NCBI GenBank assembly: GCA_947495425.1
Contig: CANLYR010000026.1
Location: 1 to 56,432 of the forward strand
Reading direction: 5' to 3'
From: an uncultured Aquimarina sp.
Lineage (GTDB): Bacteria > Bacteroidota > Bacteroidia > Flavobacteriales > Flavobacteriaceae
DNA: 56,432 nt
Position numbers and translations under genes: made by a program. Below, one piece after another: positions 8,079 to 18,351 of the stretch. A model generated the notes under the pieces. It was given only the letters and a program-made list of their open reading frames with translations, was not told where the DNA came from and did not search any database. Each line of letters begins with the position of its first letter. Within the stretch, counting starts at the first letter, position 1.

Positions 8079-8900
8079 ATGAGTTCAGATCAAAATTCGA
8101 TGGTTATTTTAATTACCGGAGGTTCTTCGGGAATAGGAAAATCTATAGGTGCATATCTTACAGAAAAAGGGTATATTGTATATGGTACAAGTCGTAATCC
8201 TGAACGATTTACAAATTTTCAGCCATTTGAACTCCTTCAATTGGATGTGGCGGATACAAAAAGTATAGCATTAGCTATCCAAACAATCGAAAAGAAACAT
8301 GGGCGATTAGATGTCTTGGTGAATAATGCAGGAGCAGGTATTACTGGCCCAATAGAAGAGATTCCTGAAGAGGAAATAAGAAAAAATTTCACTACAAATT
8401 ATTTTGGACCAGTTAATGTGACCAAGGCTGTTTTACCGCTAATGCGAAAACAAGGTGGTGGCTTGGTTATTAATATAACATCTATAGCAGGGTATATGGG
8501 GTTGCCTTATCGCGGTATTTACAGTGCTTCTAAAGCGGCCTTAGAAATCACTACCGAGGCATGGAGGATGGAGCTAAAAAGATTTAATATAGAAATGACA
8601 AATGTAGCTCCGGGTGATTTTGCCACAAATATAGCTGCAGGTCGTTATCACGCACCGGTACTAGATGATTCTCCGTACGAAAAGCCATATGGAGATATCT
8701 TGAAGTTAATGGATGACCATGTAGACTCGGGTAATGATCCTTTAGAAATGGCAAGAGCAGTATTTAGGATCATTACAACTAAAAACCCAAGAGTACGATA
8801 CAAAGTAGGAGCATTTATGCAGAAATTTTCAATTGTTTTAAAAAGAATTTTGCCTGGGAAAGTGTATGAAAAATTACTGATGAATCACTATAAGTTATAA
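8079..8900 (+). CDS. Short-chain dehydrogenase/reductase (SDR) family oxidoreductase
   Basis: A 273-residue classical SDR. The Rossmann dinucleotide motif TGGSSGIGKS is at about 13-22, the structural NNAG at about 87, and the catalytic Ser-Tyr-Lys set at about 134-153 (NITSIAGYMG, then YSASKAAL). The residues after the glycine motif (GTSRNPERF) include an Arg that favours NADPH. Substrate cannot be read from sequence; bacterial relatives act on carbonyl groups of lipids, sugars or ketones. It is a single-gene unit between the SRP RNA and the transaldolase gene. Confidence 0.9.
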   Translation: MSSDQNSMVILITGGSSGIGKSIGAYLTEKGYIVYGTSRNPERFTNFQPFELLQLDVADTKSIALAIQTIEKKHGRLDVLVNNAGAGITGPIEEIPEEEIRKNFTTNYFGPVNVTKAVLPLMRKQGGGLVINITSIAGYMGLPYRGIYSASKAALEITTEAWRMELKRFNIEMTNVAPGDFATNIAAGRYHAPVLDDSPYEKPYGDILKLMDDHVDSGNDPLEMARAVFRIITTKNPRVRYKVGAFMQKFSIVLKRILPGKVYEKLLMNHYKL

Positions 8901-9020
8901 TTTAATGTACGCTAAGAGTTAAAATCTTTAAATTCAATTAACGAAAGATCCTGTTAATCCACAACGATTATTTTTATATTCGTAGCCTATAAGAAAAACA
9001 TAAAATTTAAACACAACCAT

Positions 9021-9674
9021 ATGAAATTTTTTATTGATACTGCAAACCTTGATCAAATTAAAGAAGCCCAGGATCTTGGTGTTCTTGATGGGGTTACTAC
9101 AAATCCATCTCTAATGGCAAAAGAAGGTATCACCGGCAAAGAAAATATTATTGATCACTACAAAAAAATATGTGATATAGTTACAGGAGATGTAAGTGCA
9201 GAGGTTATTTCTACAGCGTATGACGGCATAATTGAAGAAGGTGAAGAATTAGCAAAACTACATGATCAGATTATCGTAAAAGTACCCATGATAAAAGATG
9301 GGGTGAAAGCGATCAAATACTTTAGCGACAAAGGTATCAAAACAAATTGTACATTGGTTTTTTCAGCAGGGCAGGCGCTATTAGCTGCAAAAGCAGGTGC
9401 CACATATGTTTCTCCTTTTATTGGAAGGTTAGATGATATTTCTACAGATGGCCTTAATCTTATTGCTGAGATTAGGTTAATATACGATAATTATGGATTT
9501 GATACTCAAATTTTGGCAGCTTCAGTACGACACACAATGCATGTAATTGATTGTGCTAAGATTGGTGCTGATGTGATGACAGGTCCTCTTTCTTCTATAG
9601 AAGGATTACTTAAGCATCCATTAACAGATATAGGTCTCGAGAAATTTTTAGCAGATTATAAAAAAGGAAATTAG
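9021..9674 (+). CDS. Small transaldolase (TalC/FSA family)
   Basis: A 217-residue TIM-barrel class I aldolase of the short transaldolase/fructose-6-phosphate aldolase family, cytoplasmic. Hallmarks: FIDTANL at the N terminus, GVTTNPSL at 24-31, and the Schiff-base lysine K87 in IIVKVP. The residue matching Tyr131 of E. coli FsaA is Phe133 ([11 protein letters not shown]). Phe at this position is the transaldolase state (as Phe178 in E. coli TalB), so transfer of dihydroxyacetone units between sugar phosphates in the pentose phosphate pathway is more likely than free fructose-6-phosphate cleavage, although automatic annotation often says FSA. It is closed by a strong terminator. Confidence 0.9.
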   Translation: MKFFIDTANLDQIKEAQDLGVLDGVTTNPSLMAKEGITGKENIIDHYKKICDIVTGDVSAEVISTAYDGIIEEGEELAKLHDQIIVKVPMIKDGVKAIKYFSDKGIKTNCTLVFSAGQALLAAKAGATYVSPFIGRLDDISTDGLNLIAEIRLIYDNYGFDTQILAASVRHTMHVIDCAKIGADVMTGPLSSIEGLLKHPLTDIGLEKFLADYKKGN

Positions 9675-9696
9675 ATACCACGCATAATATCCTTCT

Positions 9697-9733
9697 AAAA
9701 AAGCAATTTTTGATCATAAAAAATTGCTTTTTT
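9697..9733 (+). terminator. Terminator after the transaldolase gene
   Basis: A near-perfect hairpin: AAAAAAGCAATTTTT (9697-9711) pairs with AAAAATTGCTTTTTT, ending in a T run at 9733. Its symmetry may let it act on both strands, also stopping the converging lipoprotein gene. Confidence 0.75.
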
Positions 9734-9826
9734 ACTTGAAAATAAAGATTTATATAAGTTAAGGCTAGTTTCGATATTCTAAAATCTTTACCTTTTGAAT
9801 GCCTCTTGGACTTTCTTATAAGTTCA

Positions 9827-11272
9827 TTAGTCTTGCAAACTTGCTGCCTTTGTGTACTTCATAAGTTGTTTTTCAAAAACAGAAGAAAATAGATCCGTAT
9901 TGGCATTGATTATTTTACCATCTTTATCGACAAGGATAACCTTGTTTCGATTATGAATTACGAGCTCTTCAGAAGAACATTTAGGGTACTTAAATTCATA
10001 TTCATAGTTTAGGTTGTAATGATGTCTTTTTATTGTTTTTAACCAATTTTTTGTTTGTTGATCATCTGTATTAATAGCGATGAAATCAATATTTGGATAG
10101 CGTGCACCTAAATAAGAGGCTTTTGTATGAGCTCTTGTATAATGATCTTTTCTATCCATTGACCAAAAATAGAATGCAGTGATTGAATTGTTATAAAGAG
10201 AAGAGAGTTTTATTGTTTCACCTTTTGAAGTAATAAGTTGTTGCTCTGGTAAAGTATTGTTTGGTCTTAATTTGGCAATTGCTTTAGAAAGTTTTCTTAA
10301 TTCTCTTTGAGATTTTTTGTTCGAACTAAGTGACAAGTAATGTGTGAGAACTTTATTAGCTTCTATATTATTTTTGCTATCCAATATAAAATTAGTGGTA
10401 ACCCTTCTAAACAAGTTGTTCTTGATATAAGGATGTTGTACTATGCTATCAATTAAATCTAACTTATAAATTGTGTTTTCTGTCTTGTTTTTGTAGGGTA
10501 TATATTCATTGGCATCATTAGTTAATGATGCATTGGTAAAGTAATAGTTTAAAAACCTATTGTATGCATATAATCTTTTGAGTTCGTTATCATTAAAATT
10601 TATGCCATTTCTGTAATCAAAGAATGAGTTTGGTAGCTCTTTTGATACATCGAGACCGGCAATCCCATAGCGACTATTAAAATATAACTCGTGCCTAGTG
10701 TAGTAATCAAATATCACACTTGCTTGGGTTATTTTTTTTGCTAAACTACTTAACTCGTATTTATCAGTTAGTTTTTGATATGCTTTTAATTTTGGTTTGA
10801 GTAGTGAATCTTGATCTTTTTTAAAATATAAAGGTGATAACCTAAGCCCAGATCTTCGTAATTTTTCTCGCTCAGCCTCATTTTGTAGATATATATCGAT
10901 CAGAAAATTATTTTTTCTGGCACCATCACCAGTAAAGACTAAAGATTCGTCAAACTCTATGGTATTTAACCTTAGCATTATACTATCTCCTTTTTCTAAA
11001 AGTACAGTCTGATTTTCGGGATTATGCTTAAAAAAGTATATACCATCCTCTATATTTTCAATTTTATATATAAACCGATTGTTTTCATCTAATTGTATAG
11101 TGTCTTTGTTTCCGTTACTATCAGAAAGTATGACGTAATTTGTATTTGGATTTACAATTTCACCTCCTAAATAAGTATGTTCGCGAATGATTTTATCAGA
11201 AGAATCACAACTGCATAAGCAATACGAAACAAAGATGGTTTGGATAGTGTATTTTAAAAATCGAAATTGCAT
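9827..11272 (-). CDS. Thioredoxin-fold lipoprotein lacking the CxxC motif
   Basis: A 481-residue envelope protein. The N terminus ends in SYCLCSCD, a lipoprotein signal with anchor Cys at about 22. A DUF4369-like beta domain (about 30-120) is followed by a helical middle and a TlpA/AhpC-like thioredoxin domain (about 340-470), a layout common in Bacteroidota. In the place of the redox WCxxC stands FYFWSMDRKDHYT, with no cysteine, so it cannot work as a disulfide oxidoreductase. A binding or structural role is therefore likelier. It is divergent from the ABC-F gene across 342 bp. Function unknown; fold assignment fairly sure. Confidence 0.72.
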   Translation of the reverse strand: MQFRFLKYTIQTIFVSYCLCSCDSSDKIIREHTYLGGEIVNPNTNYVILSDSNGNKDTIQLDENNRFIYKIENIEDGIYFFKHNPENQTVLLEKGDSIMLRLNTIEFDESLVFTGDGARKNNFLIDIYLQNEAEREKLRRSGLRLSPLYFKKDQDSLLKPKLKAYQKLTDKYELSSLAKKITQASVIFDYYTRHELYFNSRYGIAGLDVSKELPNSFFDYRNGINFNDNELKRLYAYNRFLNYYFTNASLTNDANEYIPYKNKTENTIYKLDLIDSIVQHPYIKNNLFRRVTTNFILDSKNNIEANKVLTHYLSLSSNKKSQRELRKLSKAIAKLRPNNTLPEQQLITSKGETIKLSSLYNNSITAFYFWSMDRKDHYTRAHTKASYLGARYPNIDFIAINTDDQQTKNWLKTIKRHHYNLNYEYEFKYPKCSSEELVIHNRNKVILVDKDGKIINANTDLFSSVFEKQLMKYTKAASLQD

Positions 11273-13240
<1,968 letters not shown>

Positions 13241-13260
13241 ATGAAAATAAATGATCGATA

Positions 13261-13288
13261 AAAAAGCCTACTTTATGTAGGTTTTTTT
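13261..13288 (+). terminator. Terminator after the ABC-F gene
   Basis: CCTAC (13267-13271) pairs with GTAGG (13277-13281); flanking A and T runs extend the stem and give the T tract to 13288. Confidence 0.75.
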
Positions 13289-13622
13289 GTTTAATCTATT
13301 AAGATTTTATGAAATCGTAGCCCACAACCTTTTGTTATATTTCTTAAGGATGAATTTGTATTGGTTTTAATCATTATTATATTGATTTTGCACTAATCAT
13401 AATGAAAACAAAGTATTCATACACGATGAATGTTAAATTTGTTAAATTTGGTTAAAGATTATTTGTAAATATTGTTAAATAAAAGTTATCTTGCGCCACC
13501 TCGTGCATATTTTATATTATTAATTAGAAACATAATAGGTAATGTAGCACACTTCGCCCCAGAAGTATAAGAGCTTAACTAAACTGATAAACAATGGCTA
13601 TTGATAAATAGTTACAGTTAGA
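13289..13622 (+). promoter_or_regulatory. Leader and probable promoter of the T9SS-substrate operon
   Basis: No gene is seen in this AT-rich stretch. Four GTTAAA repeats at 13432, 13441, 13451 and 13474 lie beside a promoter-like pair: TTTG (13462-13465) and TATCTTG (13487-13493, one T short of the consensus). This would leave a leader of about 125 nt before the ATG at 13623. The repeats could bind a regulator; none is identified. Confidence 0.4.
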
Positions 13623-14072
13623 ATGTGTAGAAAATTACAATCAATATTGTTTAGAAAAATTACCATTATTTTTTTTCTGAATTTAACCATATTTTCTTTT
13701 GCTCAGTGTAAGACTACTGAAAAAAGTACTCCACAAGATGAGTTACCAACAGCATCAATTAAATCAATTGTGAGCGATACGACTGCATCAAAATTTAACA
13801 GTGACAAATCAATGGAGCTTCATGTTAAAAAAACAAGTAAACAAGGAGATCCAGCATTTCATTTAGAGTACACAGTTTACAATACAAAAACTAAAGCTAT
13901 TGTAAAACAAGGTTCTTTTAGAGGAACTGCTATTGATTGGAATGATAATACTTCATTAAAGCTTACTCCATATGTTGGTATGGAACAAAAACCAAGTTCA
14001 GACAATCCAGAGGAAGTCCTCGGTAACAATACTCACACTCAATTAATAATAATAATAAATTTAAATAACTAA
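13623..14072 (+). CDS. Hypothetical secreted protein upstream of the BNR-repeat protein
   Basis: A 149-residue protein of unknown family. The first ~28 residues form a signal sequence (KITIIFFLNLTIFSFAQC), followed by a Thr/Ser/Lys-rich linker and a compact beta-rich part (ELHVKKTSKQGDPAFHLEYT, then GSFRGTAIDW). The C terminus is low-complexity (TQLIIIINLNN). The Cys after FAQ could be lipidated or simply the first mature residue. It ends 2 bp before the large T9SS-substrate gene, so the two are co-transcribed and possibly act together outside the cell. No function can be assigned. Confidence 0.7.
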   Translation: MCRKLQSILFRKITIIFFLNLTIFSFAQCKTTEKSTPQDELPTASIKSIVSDTTASKFNSDKSMELHVKKTSKQGDPAFHLEYTVYNTKTKAIVKQGSFRGTAIDWNDNTSLKLTPYVGMEQKPSSDNPEEVLGNNTHTQLIIIINLNN

Positions 14073-14074
14073 GT

Positions 14075-17000
14075 ATGATACGCAAACTTTACTTTAAAAA
14101 ATTGCTCGTATTGGCTTTTCTAGCATTAATTGTAACAGCTTGTCAAAACAAGACTGAACAAAGTGCAATAGAGATGAAGCCAGTAGAAGCTTTACAAACA
14201 AAAAAAACAAAAAAAGATTACACTAAGAAAAAAGGGATCGAGTTGATGGCTGAGTATGTAGCTAACATCATGAAACCTATTGATGCAGAAGAATCTACAT
14301 ATAAAGATGGATATATGATGACTGAGCATCAAAAAGCGATTAAAAATGCACCTAGGAATAAAAGTGCAAGCATTATCAAATTTGCAGAGCGTGGACCGGT
14401 TAATGTACCAGGTAGAATACGTGGTGTAGTGGTTGCCCCGGATGATGTTAATACCTGGTATGCAGGTACTGTAGGTGGGGGACTTTGGGTGACCAGAGAT
14501 GCAGGAACTACTTGGGAAAACCTTACAGATTATAAAGTGCCAAGCCTTTCAACATCCACAGTTGCGATAAGCAAAGGAGATCCTAATACAATATATGTAG
14601 GTACGGGTGAGCCTTTTGGTAATCTAGATGCTATAGGAGGTATTGGTATCCTTAAGTCTATTAACGGAGGACGTAGTTGGGAATATCTTAATAACACCAA
14701 AGATTTTGGAGGAGTTGGTCGTTTAGCAATACATCCAAGTGATCCTAATAAACTAATTGTTGCTGCTAATAATGGAATTTATGTGACCAGTGATGGTGGT
14801 GCTACCTGGAGAAATACCTATGATGGAGGAAACGTGCAAGATTTAAACTTTGCACCTGGTTGTGCAATTTTGTATGCTGGTGTGCAAAATGTTGGGGTTA
14901 TCAAAAGTACGAATGGAGGATATAACTGGAAATTAGTATTAGATAGAAACGATTACAACGCTGAACATGCACGTTTTGAGTTGGATGTGTCTCCAGCCAA
15001 TTCTGATAAAGTTTTTGTAGGGGTGTATACTCCATCAGGAAATGCAACTACAGCAGTAAATACCGATTTCTATGTGACAGATGATGCAGGGGAAACATTT
15101 ACACTACTAGCTTATGATGGAGAACCAGCAACTGGAAACTTAGTTACTGGTCAAGGATGGTATGATAACCTTTTGATGGCACATCCGTATAATGAGAATA
15201 TTTTTTATGCCGGTGGTGTAGTAACGTATAGAGTAGAAGTTTCTGGTAAGCCACTAACATACACGTATCAGCCAATAGCTGCGGGTTATAATGGTGAATT
15301 AAACAATTATGTACATGTAGATCAACATGGTTTGACTTATATCCCAAGCGAAGGTAAAGAGAAAAAGTTCAAGTTGATTCTTTCTAACGATGGAGGAGTT
15401 TATCATACAGATTACCTCACTGATCCAGGAACAACGCTTAATGATTGGTCACAAGCTGCAGTAGGACTTAATTGCACACAATTCTATGGAGCAGATAAGC
15501 GTAATGGAGTACAGGATTATACTGCCGGAGCTCAAGATAATGGTACTTGGATATCTTTTACGGGTGATAGTGCTAATGATGAAACTGAGTATAACTTTAT
15601 TATAGGTGGAGACGGTTTTGAAGTACTTTGGAATTATAACGATCCAAATAAGTTTATAGGAGGATCACAATTTAACGGTTTTGCCCGTTTTGTTAATGGA
15701 AGCGGATTCAATGCAAGACATGGTGAATCAGGATCAGGTACTTCACCTTTTTACTCAAAAATTACCAATTCAAATAATAATCCTGATGTTGTCTTTAGTC
15801 CTTCGATTAGTGGAGTTTGGCGATCTACAAATTTTGCAGAATCTTGGAGTTTAACACCTATACCAGCTAATTTCTCTGTTGGAGCATCAAGTGCATTAGA
15901 TGTTGCTGTATCTACAGCCGATCCTGATGTTGTTTGGGCAGGTAACGCAATGACAGAAACTGGAAGCTATGTGATGCATGTTTCTACTGATAATGGAATT
16001 TCTTATCAGCCAACTACTATATTTGCAGATCCTAGAGATGATAAAGCACATAATTTATTTATATCTGGTGTAGAAACATCATCAACAAATGCTAATAGAG
16101 CATATGTTTTATTTTCTGGACAAGGAGCAGCTAAAGTTTTAAAAACTGAAGATTTAGGACAAACCTGGGAAGATATTTCTGGTTTTTCAACCGGAGAAGA
16201 AAGAGGTTTTCCTGATGTAGCAATCCACAGTTTAGTTGAAATGCCTTTTAACGAAAATATGTTATGGGTAGGAACTGATATTGGAGTTTTTCAAACCTTA
16301 GATGGAGGTAAAAACTGGGCATTGCTTGGTGGATTACCAGCATTCTCTGTTTGGCAAATGAAAATAGTTAATAATGAAGTAGTAATGGCTACGCATGGTA
16401 GAGGCGTTTGGACTGCAGAACTTGAAGAATTAGCAGGATATGAGCCACCATCGTATTTTACTCTCCCTACGCTGATTAGTGCAACTCAAGAATCTGTAGA
16501 AGGACAAGACGCTGTTATAAACTACATTCAAACAAATGAAAATGCAGATGCAATTGTAGTTTATGTTGATGGAGAAGAAGTAGCGCAAATCACAGATAAT
16601 ATTGATCAAGGAGTTGAGTATGTTTATACTATAAATGATTTAAAAGAGGGATCGCACTCTGTTGGCTTAGAAGCTATAGATAGTGAAGGAAACGCTTCAA
16701 CAATGGCTATAAGAGAATTTGATATTATTAATTTTTCTGATCCAGCAGCACTTGTATCTGTTGATACATTTGAAGCCAAAGATGTATACACTTTTGGAAA
16801 CGAATTCGTGATAGATAATCTTGCTGGTACGGTTAGTAAGCAAGTACTTAACAACGCAGAACACCCATATGCTAATGGAGCTGAATATAGTACAGTTTTA
16901 AAACATCCAGTATTGGTTTCTGCAGCAAATGCAAACTTCACATATCAGGATGCTGCTATTGTTGAACCTGGTCCAGCACCAGGACGATATTATGACATTG

Positions 17001-17560
17001 TAACGATAGAAGCTTCTTCTGATCTAGAAAATTGGGTTCAGTTAGATATATATGATGCATCAAGATTTACAGAGTGGACTGAAGCCTACAATGCAGGTTC
17101 TGGTATTACTGATGAATTATTTAAAGAACAAACTATCAATTTATTAGACTTTTTTGAAGAAGGTGATGTAATCGCTATGCGTTTTAGATTAGTAACTGAT
17201 GGAGGTGTAACGTCCTATGGTTGGGCAATACGCTCAATTAATGAAGGACAGCAAGTAGCTAGAGATGAAGAGGAAGAAGTTGACGAAGAACCAGTAGTGT
17301 CTCTTGGTAATACAACAGCTCCAACTATATATCCTACAGCATCTCTAGGAGCTGATTTTAGAATATCTTCTCCGTATACAATTAATAATGCCGTTATAGA
17401 AGTATATAGTTTAGCAGGTACACTCGTGTATTCTAAAACAATAGACGTGCTTGACAAATCTGAACAATCATTGCCTTTAGATCTTAGGTCAGGGATGTAT
17501 CTTGCTTCAATTAGAGGAAAGAACGTAACTAAAAAAGCATTGAGGATTATAGTTTTATAA
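14075..17560 (+). CDS. BNR/sortilin-like beta-propeller protein with T9SS type A sorting domain
   Basis: A 1161-residue exported protein. Residues 1-23 look like a lipoprotein signal (ALIVTAC). Residues ~100-790 carry many BNR/Asp-box turns (TRDAGTTWENL, SINGGRSWEYL, TSDGGATWRN, STNGGYNWKL, TLDGGKNWALL), the VPS10/sortilin-type propeller of glycosidase-like and peptidase-like surface proteins. An Ig/fibronectin-like domain (~795-880) and a jelly-roll-like domain (~900-1060) follow. The last ~75 residues are a T9SS type A sorting domain (YPTASLGADFRI, then VIEVYSLAGTLVYSK, LPLDLRSGMYLASI, and a Lys-rich end). It should cross the outer membrane by T9SS. Carrying both a lipobox and a T9SS tail is odd. 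Enzyme activity is unknown. Confidence 0.88.
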   Translation: MIRKLYFKKLLVLAFLALIVTACQNKTEQSAIEMKPVEALQTKKTKKDYTKKKGIELMAEYVANIMKPIDAEESTYKDGYMMTEHQKAIKNAPRNKSASIIKFAERGPVNVPGRIRGVVVAPDDVNTWYAGTVGGGLWVTRDAGTTWENLTDYKVPSLSTSTVAISKGDPNTIYVGTGEPFGNLDAIGGIGILKSINGGRSWEYLNNTKDFGGVGRLAIHPSDPNKLIVAANNGIYVTSDGGATWRNTYDGGNVQDLNFAPGCAILYAGVQNVGVIKSTNGGYNWKLVLDRNDYNAEHARFELDVSPANSDKVFVGVYTPSGNATTAVNTDFYVTDDAGETFTLLAYDGEPATGNLVTGQGWYDNLLMAHPYNENIFYAGGVVTYRVEVSGKPLTYTYQPIAAGYNGELNNYVHVDQHGLTYIPSEGKEKKFKLILSNDGGVYHTDYLTDPGTTLNDWSQAAVGLNCTQFYGADKRNGVQDYTAGAQDNGTWISFTGDSANDETEYNFIIGGDGFEVLWNYNDPNKFIGGSQFNGFARFVNGSGFNARHGESGSGTSPFYSKITNSNNNPDVVFSPSISGVWRSTNFAESWSLTPIPANFSVGASSALDVAVSTADPDVVWAGNAMTETGSYVMHVSTDNGISYQPTTIFADPRDDKAHNLFISGVETSSTNANRAYVLFSGQGAAKVLKTEDLGQTWEDISGFSTGEERGFPDVAIHSLVEMPFNENMLWVGTDIGVFQTLDGGKNWALLGGLPAFSVWQMKIVNNEVVMATHGRGVWTAELEELAGYEPPSYFTLPTLISATQESVEGQDAVINYIQTNENADAIVVYVDGEEVAQITDNIDQGVEYVYTINDLKEGSHSVGLEAIDSEGNASTMAIREFDIINFSDPAALVSVDTFEAKDVYTFGNEFVIDNLAGTVSKQVLNNAEHPYANGAEYSTVLKHPVLVSAANANFTYQDAAIVEPGPAPGRYYDIVTIEASSDLENWVQLDIYDASRFTEWTEAYNAGSGITDELFKEQTINLLDFFEEGDVIAMRFRLVTDGGVTSYGWAIRSINEGQQVARDEEEEVDEEPVVSLGNTTAPTIYPTASLGADFRISSPYTINNAVIEVYSLAGTLVYSKTIDVLDKSEQSLPLDLRSGMYLASIRGKNVTKKALRIIVL

Positions 17561-17594
17561 TTATATCTGATTACAAAAAAAAAGAGATTTAAAT

Positions 17595-17626
17595 AAAAAC
17601 TGCTAGTGAAAACTAGCAGTTTTTTT
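17595..17626 (+). terminator. Terminator after the T9SS-substrate gene
   Basis: AAAACTGCTAGT pairs perfectly with ACTAGCAGTTTT around a GAAA tetraloop, followed by T residues. A textbook terminator. Confidence 0.85.
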
Positions 17627-17643
17627 GTTGCCCCATATGATGA

Positions 17644-18243
17644 TTATTTTATCAAACCTTCAAATTTTAAGAACATATAATTTTTTATTGAAGACTCCAG
17701 CGTTTCTTTACTTTCTTTGAAAAAAACATTGTCAGTGATGAGTTGCATGATAAAAAATTCATCTAATTTTATTAGTAAATCTACAGACACAGACTTGAAT
17801 AATTTATTTTCTATTCCTATATAATAGAACTCTTTAAGGTCTTCGAGTAAACCAAATAAAAAATCTTTTATTATTTTCCACGCTTTTGGATAATGCAGTT
17901 GTAATTGTTTTAAGAAATTTGCTGATATGTCTTTGGCACCTTCAGCTAAAATTTTAGCAAGCGTTTTATAATGATAGTCTAATGATAAAATTTCGCTACT
18001 AATTTCATCTTTATATGTTTTCAAATTTGTAACTCTTACTTCTGTTATGTACTCAAAAATCTCTTCTTTGGTTGTAAAGTATTGATAAATAGTAGACTTG
18101 CTTTTATTCATCAAAGCGGCCAAATCATCCATAGTTAGAACTCCCAGATCTTTATTTTTCAGTTTTGGAAGTATACCTTGAGTCCATAATTCTACCTTTT
18201 TATTCTTCTCTTTTCGATTTTTGAGTATAGATTTTCTTCCCAT
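17644..18243 (-). CDS. TetR/AcrR family transcriptional regulator
   Basis: A 199-residue repressor. The helix-turn-helix lies at about 36-66 (VLTMDDLAALMNKSKSTIYQYFTTKEEIF), a typical TetR recognition helix (STIYQYF). The rest is an all-helical ligand/dimer domain without a known subtype. Residues 1-20 are very basic (RKSILKNRKEKNKK). It is divergent from a GMC oxidoreductase gene, with a 14-bp-arm palindrome between them, so it most likely represses itself and that enzyme. The inducer is unknown. Confidence 0.9.
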   Translation of the reverse strand: MGRKSILKNRKEKNKKVELWTQGILPKLKNKDLGVLTMDDLAALMNKSKSTIYQYFTTKEEIFEYITEVRVTNLKTYKDEISSEILSLDYHYKTLAKILAEGAKDISANFLKQLQLHYPKAWKIIKDFLFGLLEDLKEFYYIGIENKLFKSVSVDLLIKLDEFFIMQLITDNVFFKESKETLESSIKNYMFLKFEGLIK

Positions 18244-18258
18244 ACTTGATAATTTATT

Positions 18259-18294
18259 AAAATCAAACTATATTTGATAATATAGTTTGATTTT
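18259..18294. promoter_or_regulatory. TetR-type operator palindrome
   Basis: Arms AAAATCAAACTATA (18259-18272) and TATAGTTTGATTTT (18281-18294) are perfect inverted copies around the 8-nt spacer TTTGATAA. It lies 16 bp upstream of the regulator's ATG and 57 bp upstream of the GMC oxidoreductase ATG, where a dimeric repressor would cover both promoters. Confidence 0.75.
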
Positions 18295-18351
18295 GTTTTA
18301 TACTTTAATTCAAAATTAATCATTTATTATAGGATATATGCTAATAAAAAC

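Noticed and set aside
9827..11272. Active thiol-disulfide oxidoreductase (ResA/TlpA)
   Set aside because: The catalytic CxxC is absent, so only the fold is supported.
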